A stretch of 64,000 nucleotides of DNA from RBG-16-66-20 sp040752005. GTDB lineage: Bacteria; Pseudomonadota; Gammaproteobacteria; Burkholderiales; SG8-39. The notes beneath the pieces were generated by a model. That model was not told the DNA's origin and did not search any database. It saw nothing but the letters and a program-made list of their open reading frames with translations. The translations under genes were made by a program, and so were the position numbers. Location: the NCBI GenBank assembly GCA_040752005.1, contig JBFMFX010000021.1:4388-68387 (forward strand). Direction: 5' to 3'. This document shows positions 35,708 to 43,453 of the stretch, piece by piece (the first letter of the stretch is position 1; the number at the start of each line of letters is the position of its first letter).

Positions 35708-38506
35708 ATGCTCCAGGGCTGGGTGATCGTCGTCGTTTCCTTCGCCTACCTGGGGCTGCTGTTCGCGATCGCCTACTACGCCGACAAGCGCGCCGACCAG
35801 GGGCGCTCGGTGATCGCCAATCCATACGTGTACGCGCTGTCGCTCGCGGTGTACGCGACCGCGTGGACGTTCTACGGGTCGGTCGGCCGCGCGGCCGCCG
35901 ACGGGGTGGGGTTCCTGCCGATCTACATCGGCCCGACGCTGATGATCGCCCTGTGGTGGATCGTGGTGCGCAAGATGCTGCGCATCACCAAGGAGAACCG
36001 CATCACGTCGCTCGCCGACTTCATCGCCTCGCGCTATGGCAAGAGCGCACTGCTGGGCGGCGTGGTGACCGTGATCGTGGTGATCGGTATCGTCCCCTAC
36101 ATCTCGCTGCAGTTGAAGGCGATCTCCAGCACTTTCACCATCCTGCTGCAGTACCCCGACATCGTGATGCCGGCCAAGGTCGGGGCGATGCCGCTTCTGC
36201 AGGACACCGCGCTGTGGGTGGCGCTGATCCTCGCGGTGTTCACGATCCTGTTCGGCACGCGGCACCTGTACTCGGCCGAGCACCACGAGGGCATGGTGGC
36301 GGCGATCGCCTTCGAGTCGCTGGTCAAGCTGCTCGCGTTTCTCGCCGTGGGCGTGTTCGTGACCTTCGGCATCTACGACGGTTTCGGCGACATCTTCTTG
36401 CGCGCCGCCGCCGATCCGGGGCTCGCGCCCCTGCTCACGCCGCTCGAGGGGGTCGCCGGCGGCTACGCGAGCTGGGTGTGGCTGACGGTGCTCTCGATGC
36501 TCGCGATCCTGTTCCTGCCGCGCCAGTTCCAAGTGGCGGTGATCGAGAACACCGACGAAAAGCACCTCGCCAAGGCGATCTGGCTGTTTCCGCTGTACAT
36601 GCTCGCGATCAACCTGTTCGTGCTGCCGCTCGCCTTCGGCGGGCGGCTGCACTTTCCGGACGGCTCGGTGGACGCCGACACCTTCGTGCTGACCCTGCCG
36701 ATGGCCGAGCGCCAGGAGCTGCTCGCGCTGCTGGTGTTCATCGGCGGGCTGTCGGCGGCGACCGGCATGGTGATCGTGGAGACGATCGCGCTCTCGACCA
36801 TGGTGTGCAACGACCTGGTGATGCCGGTGCTGCTGCGCCTGCGCGCGCTGCGCCTGGCCGAGCGCGCCGACCTCACCGGGCTGCTGCTCGGCATCCGGCG
36901 CTGGGCGATCGTGCTCACGCTGCTGCTCGGCTATCTGTACTTTCGCGTCGCCGGCGAGGCCTACGCGCTCGTCTCGATCGGTCTGATCTCGTTCGCCGCG
37001 GTGGCGCAGTTCGCCCCGGCGGCGCTCGGCGGCATCTTCTGGAAGGGCGGCACACGCCGCGGCGCGCTCGCCGGCCTGCTCGCCGGATTTGCGGTGTGGT
37101 TCTACACGCTGCTCGTACCGGCGTTCGCGCGCTCGGGATGGCTGCCGGTGAGCCTGCTGGAAGAAGGACCGTTCGGCATCGCGCTGCTCAAGCCACTGGC
37201 GCTCTTCGGCCTGGCGGGACTCGACCAGATCACGCACGCCATGCTCTGGAGCATGCTCGCCAATGTCGGCGCCTACGTCGCGGTGTCGCTCGCCGACACG
37301 CCCAGCGCCGAGGAGCACCGCCAGGCGAGCCTGTTCGTGGACGTGTTCCGGCGCCTGCCGGAGGCGGGCGGGGCACGCTTCTGGCGCGGCACCGCCTCCG
37401 CCCAGGACCTGCACAACGTGCTGGCGCGCTTCGTCGGGGCGGAAGCCGCCGATGCCGCTTTCCGGGCGTACGCCACGCGCAAGCACGTGCACTGGCCGGA
37501 GCAGCCGCTCGTCGCCGACGCCGAGTTCGTGCACTACGTCGAAACCGTGCTCGCGGGGGCGATCGGCGCGTCCTCGGCGCGCATCATGGTCGGCTCGGCG
37601 GTGAAGGAGGAGGCGCTGACGCTGGAGGAGGTGCGCCAGATCCTCGACGAGGCCTCGCAAGTGGTGATCTACAGCCATCGCCTGGAGCAGAAGTCGCGCG
37701 AGCTGGAGAGGGCGACCGCCGAGCTGCGCGCCGCGAACGAGCGCCTGAAGGAGCTCGACCGGCTGAAGGACGACTTCCTCTCCACCGTCACCCACGAGCT
37801 GCGCACGCCGCTCACCTCGATCCGCGCCTTCAGCGAGATCCTCAACCAGGACCCGCGCGTGGACCTGGCGCAGCGGCGCAAATTCCTCGGCATCATCACC
37901 AAGGAGACCGAGCGCCTGACGCGTCTCATCAACCAGGTGCTCGACCTCGCCAAGATCGAGTCCGGCCGGGCCGACTGGCATGTCACCGACGTCGATCTGC
38001 GCGAGGTGGTGAGCGATACGCTGACCGCGATGGGGCAGGTGTTCCAGGAAAAGAACATCCGCGTCGAGGTGCGGCTGCCGGAGAGCGTGCCGCCGGTTCG
38101 CGCCGACCTCGACCGCCTGATCCAGGTGATGCTCAACCTGCTGTCCAACGCGGTGAAGTTCTGCGACCCGGCGGACGGCCGCATCGAGGTCGCGCTCGTG
38201 GCCGAGGACGGCTGGCTGCGCGTGGACGTGTGCGACAACGGGCCGGGCGTGCGGCCGGGCGACGAACGGATCATCTTCGACAAGTTCGCGCAGGCGGGCG
38301 ACGCGCTCACCGGCAAGCCGCAAGGCTCCGGGCTCGGCCTGTACATCTCCCGCCACATCGTCGAGTACCACGGCGGGCGCATCTGGGTGCGCAACCGGCC
38401 CGGCGGCGGCGCGTGCTTCTCGTTCACCCTGCCGGCGGCGCCGGGCGTGCGCGCCGCGGCGAAGGCGGAGGCAGTGCATGGCGAAAAAGAAAGTGCTGAT
38501 CGTTGA
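35708..38506 (+). CDS. SLC5-type Na+/solute symporter fused to a histidine kinase (CrbS/CbrA-like sensor, 932 aa)
   Basis: Residues about 1-560 form a 12-13-helix sodium:solute symporter domain ('YATAWTFYGSVGRAAADGVGF', 'ITSLADFIASRYGKS'). About 575-650 resembles a STAC domain. A coiled coil then leads to HisKA with phospho-acceptor H696 in 'VTHELRTPLTSIR', and a HATPase domain has N-box 'NLLSNAVKF', G1 'DNGPGV' (D843) and 'GSGLGLYISRHIVEYHGG'. No PAS domain is seen. All kinase motifs look intact. CrbS- and CbrA-type proteins of this design control acetate or carbon-source genes. The stop overlaps the receiver gene by 29 bases. Whether it transports or only senses is unknown. Confidence 0.9.
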   Translation: MLQGWVIVVVSFAYLGLLFAIAYYADKRADQGRSVIANPYVYALSLAVYATAWTFYGSVGRAAADGVGFLPIYIGPTLMIALWWIVVRKMLRITKENRITSLADFIASRYGKSALLGGVVTVIVVIGIVPYISLQLKAISSTFTILLQYPDIVMPAKVGAMPLLQDTALWVALILAVFTILFGTRHLYSAEHHEGMVAAIAFESLVKLLAFLAVGVFVTFGIYDGFGDIFLRAAADPGLAPLLTPLEGVAGGYASWVWLTVLSMLAILFLPRQFQVAVIENTDEKHLAKAIWLFPLYMLAINLFVLPLAFGGRLHFPDGSVDADTFVLTLPMAERQELLALLVFIGGLSAATGMVIVETIALSTMVCNDLVMPVLLRLRALRLAERADLTGLLLGIRRWAIVLTLLLGYLYFRVAGEAYALVSIGLISFAAVAQFAPAALGGIFWKGGTRRGALAGLLAGFAVWFYTLLVPAFARSGWLPVSLLEEGPFGIALLKPLALFGLAGLDQITHAMLWSMLANVGAYVAVSLADTPSAEEHRQASLFVDVFRRLPEAGGARFWRGTASAQDLHNVLARFVGAEAADAAFRAYATRKHVHWPEQPLVADAEFVHYVETVLAGAIGASSARIMVGSAVKEEALTLEEVRQILDEASQVVIYSHRLEQKSRELERATAELRAANERLKELDRLKDDFLSTVTHELRTPLTSIRAFSEILNQDPRVDLAQRRKFLGIITKETERLTRLINQVLDLAKIESGRADWHVTDVDLREVVSDTLTAMGQVFQEKNIRVEVRLPESVPPVRADLDRLIQVMLNLLSNAVKFCDPADGRIEVALVAEDGWLRVDVCDNGPGVRPGDERIIFDKFAQAGDALTGKPQGSGLGLYISRHIVEYHGGRIWVRNRPGGGACFSFTLPAAPGVRAAAKAEAVHGEKESADR

Positions 38507-38852
38507 CGACGAGCCGAACATCGTCACCGCGCTGGAGTACCTGCTCACGATGAGCGGCTACGAGGTGGCGGTGGCGGAAAACGGCGAGGAGGCGCTCGCC
38601 GCGGTCGCGCGCGCAAAACCCGACCTCGTGCTGCTCGACGTCATGATGCCGCGGCTGAACGGCTACGAGGTCTGCCGCCGCTTGCGCGAGCGCCCGGAGT
38701 GGGCGGGCATCAAGATCGTGATCCTATCGGCGAAAGGGCGCGAGGTGGACGTGAGCAAGGGCCTGTCGCTCGGCGCCGACCTGTACGTCACCAAGCCGTT
38801 CTCCAACACCGAGCTGGTGGCGCGAATCAGCGCCCTGCTGGGCGGGGCATGA
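38478..38852 (+). CDS. Stand-alone response-regulator receiver (124 aa)
   Basis: A complete receiver domain with acidic pair D10/D11, phosphorylation site D54 in 'VLLDVMMPRLNGYE', conserved Ser/Thr near 82 ('VILSAKG') and Lys in 'VTKPFSNTE' near 104. There is no DNA-binding or enzymatic output domain; the protein ends nine residues after the last helix. It starts inside the kinase gene and overlaps the next gene by 4 bases, so it is almost certainly the kinase's partner. It must act through protein contact, plausibly with the exonuclease fusion encoded next. This differs from CrbR/CbrB, which carry DNA-binding outputs. Confidence 0.9.
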   Translation: MAKKKVLIVDDEPNIVTALEYLLTMSGYEVAVAENGEEALAAVARAKPDLVLLDVMMPRLNGYEVCRRLRERPEWAGIKIVILSAKGREVDVSKGLSLGADLYVTKPFSNTELVARISALLGGA

Positions 38853-40975
38853 GGCGCGCGCGCAAATTCCTCCTGTGGACGGCGATCCTCTACGGTGCGC
38901 TGCTCGGCATCGGTGCGGCGCTCGGCGTCGTGCTGCTCGCCGGCCTGCCCGAGGCCGAGCGCGCCGTGCTGCTGGCGGTGCTCGCCGAGCGCGCACCGGT
39001 GCTCGCTTTCGTCGCAGCGATCCTGCTGTTCGTCTGCGCCGGCGCGGTGAAATGGCTGTTCGACGAGTACGTGGTCGCCATCCACGCCCTCGCCGAGCAG
39101 ACCGGCGTCGTGGCCGGTACGAACGAGGCGCTGCGCGTGCACACCGAAGGCGCGCGCGAGGTCGCCGAGGCCGCCGCCGCCGTGAACCGTCTCGCCGACG
39201 CCTACCGCGCCCTGAAGCGCGACGCCGAACGGCGCGCGCGCGAGACTGCGGCGAGGCTGGAGGAGGAGCGCAACCGGCTCGCCGCGCTGATGGCCGAACT
39301 CGCCGAGGGCGTGCTCGTCTGCAACGCCGAGGGCCGGATCCTGCTCTACAACGAGCAGGCGCGCGCGCTGCTCGCTGCCGCGGCGCCGGTAGGGCTCGGG
39401 CGCTCGGTGTTCGGGCTGATTGATCGCGCGCAAGTGGCGCACGCGCTGGAGAAGCTTGCGCGTCTGGCGCGGCCCGGCGAGGCGCCGCCCACTACCCGCT
39501 TTGTGACCACGGTCGGCGGCCGGCTGCTGCGGGTGCGCGCGGCGCCCTTCGTCGCCGCAAGCGGCGCCATGGCAGGCTTCGTCCTGTCGCTGGAGGACGT
39601 GACCGGCGATATCGAGCGCGAGGGATCCCGTCGCAAGCTGCTGCACGCGTTCGCGGCCGACATGCGCGCGCCGGTCGCGAACCTGCGCGCCGCCGCCGAG
39701 AACCTGCGCTCGTTTCCCGACATGGCGCCGCAGGACCGCGAGCGATTCATCGGCATCGTCGCCGAGGAATCGCAGGCGCTGTCGCAGAGGCTGAACGAGG
39801 CGCTGCGCGAGTACGCCGGCGCGCTCAAGGCGGGCCTGGAGCTCGAGGACATGCGGGTGGCGGACCTGCTGGAGGTGGCGCGCCAGCGGATCGAGAGCAC
39901 GCTCGCGGTGAGCGTCGCTCTGGAGGACGCGCCAGAGGACCTGTGGGTGCGCGTGGACAGCTTCGCGCTCGTGCAGGCGCTCGCGTTCCTTGCCGCCCGC
40001 CTGCATCAGGACTACGCCGTCCGACTGCTGCGCTTTGCGGCACACACCGAGGGCGGGCATGTCGCGCTCGACCTCGGCTGGCACGGTGCGATCGTCGCGA
40101 GCGATGCGCTCGCGCTCTGGGAAACCGAGCCGATGCAGGCCGGGCCGGAGCACACGCCGCTCACGCTGCGCGACGTGGTGGAGCGTCACGGCGGCGAGAT
40201 CTGGCAGCAGCGCGTCGGGCCGGCGGGAGAACGCGGCGCCTGCTTGCGCCTGCTGTTGCCGGCGGGCGAGGCCGCGCCGGCGCGCGGATGGATCGCGGCC
40301 GTCGGTCCCGAAAGCCGGCCGGAGTACTACGACTTCGACCTGTTTCGCGTCACCGACGCCTCGCGCGCGCTCGAGGACCGGCCGCTGCGCGAGCTGTCGT
40401 ACACGGTGTTCGACACCGAAACCACGGGCCTTGAGCCCTCGGCCGGTGACGAGATCCTCTCGATCGGCGCGGTGCGCATCGTCAACGGGCGCGTGCTGAA
40501 GAACGAGGTGTTCGAGGCCCTCGTCAACCCGCGCCGGCCGCCGAGCCGCGAGTCGGTGCGGATTCACGGCATAGACGCGGAAACGCTGGCGGGCCAGCCG
40601 CCGATCGAGCAGGTGCTGCCGGCGTTCCACCGCTTCTGCGAGGACACGGTGCTGGTCGCGCACAACGCGGCGTTCGACATGCGCTTTCTGGAGCTCAAGG
40701 AGCAGATGGCGGGCGTCACGTTCGAGCAGCCGGTGCTCGACACGCTGCTGCTGTCGGCGGCGGTGCACCCGGCGCACGACGACCATCGGCTGGAGGCGAT
40801 CGCCGAGCGTCTCGGTGTGCGCGTGATCGGGCGCCACACGGCGCTCGGCGACGCGCTGCTCACGGCGGAGATCTTCCTGAAGCTGATCCCGCTGCTCGCC
40901 GAGCGCGGCATCGTCACGCTCGGCGAGGCGCTCGCCGCCTCGCGCGAGACCTGGTACGCCCGGGTGCGGTACTGA
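38849..40975 (+). CDS. Membrane-anchored degenerate histidine kinase fused to a DEDDh 3'-5' exonuclease (708 aa)
   Basis: Order: two membrane helices (about residues 8-33 and 45-66), HAMP-like/coiled-coil linker (70-150), PAS-like domain (about 150-255), a HisKA-like region, a HATPase-like region (about 330-480) and an exonuclease domain (about 510-690). The exonuclease is complete: D522 and E524 in 'FDTETTGL', D610 in 'HNAAFDMRFLELK', H663 and D668 in 'HTALGD', as in DNA polymerase III epsilon. The kinase half is not: the phospho-acceptor motif HELRTP is replaced by ADMRAP (A270 in place of His) and the ATP-binding N and G1 boxes are unrecognisable. It is a probable pseudokinase controlling a nuclease. 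Pseudomonads have a similar nuclease gene beside acetate-permease and CBS/DUF294 genes, as I recall. Confidence 0.85.
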   Translation: MRRARKFLLWTAILYGALLGIGAALGVVLLAGLPEAERAVLLAVLAERAPVLAFVAAILLFVCAGAVKWLFDEYVVAIHALAEQTGVVAGTNEALRVHTEGAREVAEAAAAVNRLADAYRALKRDAERRARETAARLEEERNRLAALMAELAEGVLVCNAEGRILLYNEQARALLAAAAPVGLGRSVFGLIDRAQVAHALEKLARLARPGEAPPTTRFVTTVGGRLLRVRAAPFVAASGAMAGFVLSLEDVTGDIEREGSRRKLLHAFAADMRAPVANLRAAAENLRSFPDMAPQDRERFIGIVAEESQALSQRLNEALREYAGALKAGLELEDMRVADLLEVARQRIESTLAVSVALEDAPEDLWVRVDSFALVQALAFLAARLHQDYAVRLLRFAAHTEGGHVALDLGWHGAIVASDALALWETEPMQAGPEHTPLTLRDVVERHGGEIWQQRVGPAGERGACLRLLLPAGEAAPARGWIAAVGPESRPEYYDFDLFRVTDASRALEDRPLRELSYTVFDTETTGLEPSAGDEILSIGAVRIVNGRVLKNEVFEALVNPRRPPSRESVRIHGIDAETLAGQPPIEQVLPAFHRFCEDTVLVAHNAAFDMRFLELKEQMAGVTFEQPVLDTLLLSAAVHPAHDDHRLEAIAERLGVRVIGRHTALGDALLTAEIFLKLIPLLAERGIVTLGEALAASRETWYARVRY

Positions 40976-40976
40976 G

Positions 40977-42428
40977 ATGCTGGAAAAATATGCCCGGCTC
41001 GAGCAGCGGCTGGCGGCCGAGCAGCAGACCTTCGCCCGGCCGCTCGGTGCGCTGCTCGGGCGCGCGCCGGTCACCTGCGCCGCGGCGCAGCCGCTCGGAG
41101 AGGTCGCCGCGCTGATGCGCCGCGAGCGCGTCGGTTCGGTGGTGGTGGTGGACGAGCACGGGCGCCCCGCCGGCATCGTCACTTCGCACGACATGGTACG
41201 GGTCGTCGCCGAGGACCGGCGCGCCACGCCGGTCGCCGAGGTGATGTCGCGTGACCCGGTCGCGCTGCCGGCGCACGCCTTCGCGTACGAAGCAGCGCTG
41301 ACGATGGCGGCGCACGGGATCCGCCACGTGCTGGTGATGGAGGAAGGGCGGCTCGCGGGCGTGGTGTCCGAGCGCGACCTCTTTTCGCTGCAGCGCCTCG
41401 GTCTCGGCGAGATCACCATGGAGCTGCGGCTGGCGGCCGACATTCCGGCGCTCGCCGCGCTCGCGCGCGAGATCCGCCGGCTGATCGCGCTGCTCGTCGA
41501 GCAGGGCGTCGCCGCCGAGCAGTTGATGCAGTTCGTGTCGGTGCTGAACGACCGCCTGAGCCAGCGCGCGATCGAGATCGTGCGCAAGCGTCATGACCTG
41601 TCACGCATCCGCTGGTGCTGGCTCGCCTTCGGCAGCGAGGGTCGCTTCGAGCAGACGCTGGCCACCGACCAGGACAACGGGCTGATCTTCGCGGTGCACG
41701 ACGGCAGCACGCCGCAGGCGGTTCGCGCCCGCCTGCTGCCTTTCGCCCGCGAGGTGAACGAGGCGCTCGCCCAGTGCGGCTTCCCGCTGTGCAAGGGCAA
41801 CGTGATGGCCTCCAACCCGGAGCTGTGCCTGTCGCTGGAAGAATGGCAGCGAAAGATGGCCGGCTGGATCGAGGTTTCGCTGCCGAAGGCGCTGATGGAC
41901 GCGGCCATCTTCTTCGACTTCCGCGCCCTGCACGGCGACGCGGCGCTGGCGGTCACGCTGCGCGAGCGCGTGCTCGCGCGCGCGCGCGGCCATCCGGCGT
42001 TCCTGCGCCACATGGCCGAGGCGGCGCTGCAGGCGCGCCCGGCGCTCGGGCGCTTCGGCGGTTTCGCCACCGAGGACGCCCCGGGCGCGCCGGGCTCGAT
42101 CAATCTCAAGCTCCAGGGCGCGCGCATCTTCGTGGACGCCGCGCGCGTGTTCGCGCTCGCAAAGGGCCTGCCGCAGACGGCGACCGCCGAACGGCTGCGC
42201 GCCGCGCTGGGGGAACTCTCCCCGGAAGGCGCCGCGGCGCTGTCGGCGTTCTTCCTTATCCAGCGCCTGCGGCTGCAGACGCAGGTGGCGAGCGGCGCGG
42301 CCGTCGGCGAGAGCGTGAACCGCGTCGCGCCGGAGCGGCTGGACCGGGTCACGCAGGCGGCGCTGCGGGAGGCGCTGCACGTGGCGAAAGACCTGCAAAG
42401 CCGGCTCGCGCTCGACTACCAGCTCTGA
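40977..42428 (+). CDS. CBS-pair and DUF294 nucleotidyltransferase-like protein (483 aa)
   Basis: Two CBS motifs (about residues 25-80 and 88-145: 'VGSVVVVDEHGRPAGIVTSHD', 'IRHVLVMEEGRLAGVVSERD') form an adenine-nucleotide sensor module. The DUF294 domain follows with 'WLAFGSEGRFEQTLATDQDN' (about 217-236), the GSxxR-EQ and DxD pattern of GlnD-like nucleotidyltransferases, then the DUF294 C-terminal helical domain. The N-terminal cyclic-nucleotide domain present in many relatives is absent. It starts one base after the exonuclease stop and closes the signalling block. Target and activity are unknown; protein nucleotidylation is possible. Confidence 0.88.
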   Translation: MLEKYARLEQRLAAEQQTFARPLGALLGRAPVTCAAAQPLGEVAALMRRERVGSVVVVDEHGRPAGIVTSHDMVRVVAEDRRATPVAEVMSRDPVALPAHAFAYEAALTMAAHGIRHVLVMEEGRLAGVVSERDLFSLQRLGLGEITMELRLAADIPALAALAREIRRLIALLVEQGVAAEQLMQFVSVLNDRLSQRAIEIVRKRHDLSRIRWCWLAFGSEGRFEQTLATDQDNGLIFAVHDGSTPQAVRARLLPFAREVNEALAQCGFPLCKGNVMASNPELCLSLEEWQRKMAGWIEVSLPKALMDAAIFFDFRALHGDAALAVTLRERVLARARGHPAFLRHMAEAALQARPALGRFGGFATEDAPGAPGSINLKLQGARIFVDAARVFALAKGLPQTATAERLRAALGELSPEGAAALSAFFLIQRLRLQTQVASGAAVGESVNRVAPERLDRVTQAALREALHVAKDLQSRLALDYQL

Positions 42429-42460
42429 TTAGAATGGCGCCCGCGGCCAGGGAGGAGCCC

Positions 42461-43453
42461 ATGGACAGGTTCAAGGCATTTGTCATCACGCAGGAGGAAA
42501 AAGGGGTCCGCTGCGCCTTCACCGAGATGGCGCTCGAAGATCTCGATCCCGGCGAGGTGGTGGTGCGCGTCGCCTATTCGGACGTGAACTACAAGGACGC
42601 GCTGGCGGCGACCGGCAAGGGCAAGATCCTGCTCCGCCCGAGTTGCGTCGGCGGCATTGACCTCGCCGGCACGGTGGTGTCCTCGGCCGATTCCCGCTTT
42701 GCGAAAGGCGATGCGGTGCTCGCCACCGGCTACGACATCGGGGTGAAGCACCACGGCGGCTACGCGCAGTACGCCCGGCTGCCGGCCGATTGGGTAGTGA
42801 AGATTCCGCGGGGCATGACCTTGTGGGAGGCGATGGCTTTCGGTACCGCCGGCTTCACCGCCGGCCTCGCGATCCTGCGCATGGAGCACGAGGGTCTGAA
42901 GCCCGCCAATGGGCCGGTGATCGTCAGCGGCGCAACCGGGGGCGTGGGCTCGATCGCGATCGCCGCGCTCGCGCGCCTCGGCTACCAGGTGGTGGCGCTC
43001 ACCGGAAAGGTTGCCGAGGCGGACTATCTGAAACGGCTCGGCGCGGCCGAGGTGAAGATGAGGAGCGAGCTTGACCTGGCGAAAATCCGCCCGCTCGGAA
43101 GCGCCACCTGGGCGGGAGCGGTGGACAACCTCGGAGGCGAGGTGCTCGCCTGGATAGCGAGCACGATGAAGACGGGCGGAACGATCGCTTCCGTGGGCCT
43201 TGCCGCCAGCCCCGCGCTCAATACGACGGTCATGCCGTTCATCTTGCGCGGGGTGTCGCTGCTCGGGGTGGATTCGGTCAACTGTCCGATGCCGCTGCGC
43301 GAGCGGGTCTGGCACCGTCTCGCCGGCGACATGCGGCCGCCGATGCTCGAGGACATCTGCCGCACCATCGCTTTCGACGACCTGCCGAAGGTGTTCGACG
43401 ATTTCATCGCCGCCCGCATCCGGGGGCGCATCGTGGTGGATCTGAACGCATGA
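42461..43453 (+). CDS. acuI: Acrylyl-CoA reductase / YhdH-family quinone oxidoreductase (330 aa)
   Basis: NADPH-dependent medium-chain reductase that converts acrylyl-CoA to propionyl-CoA. 'FKAFVITQEEKGVRCAF', 'VAYSDVNYKDALAATGKGKI' (about residues 38-57), 'GIDLAGTVVSSADSRF' and 'VSGATGGVGSIAIAALARLGY' (NADPH motif, about 151) match YhdH/AcuI. There are no zinc-ligand cysteines, as expected for this subgroup. GGGAGGAG lies 5 bases before ATG 42461. It overlaps prpE by 4 bases, which strongly favours the acrylate/propionate role over a generic quinone reductase. Confidence 0.87.
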   Translation: MDRFKAFVITQEEKGVRCAFTEMALEDLDPGEVVVRVAYSDVNYKDALAATGKGKILLRPSCVGGIDLAGTVVSSADSRFAKGDAVLATGYDIGVKHHGGYAQYARLPADWVVKIPRGMTLWEAMAFGTAGFTAGLAILRMEHEGLKPANGPVIVSGATGGVGSIAIAALARLGYQVVALTGKVAEADYLKRLGAAEVKMRSELDLAKIRPLGSATWAGAVDNLGGEVLAWIASTMKTGGTIASVGLAASPALNTTVMPFILRGVSLLGVDSVNCPMPLRERVWHRLAGDMRPPMLEDICRTIAFDDLPKVFDDFIAARIRGRIVVDLNA

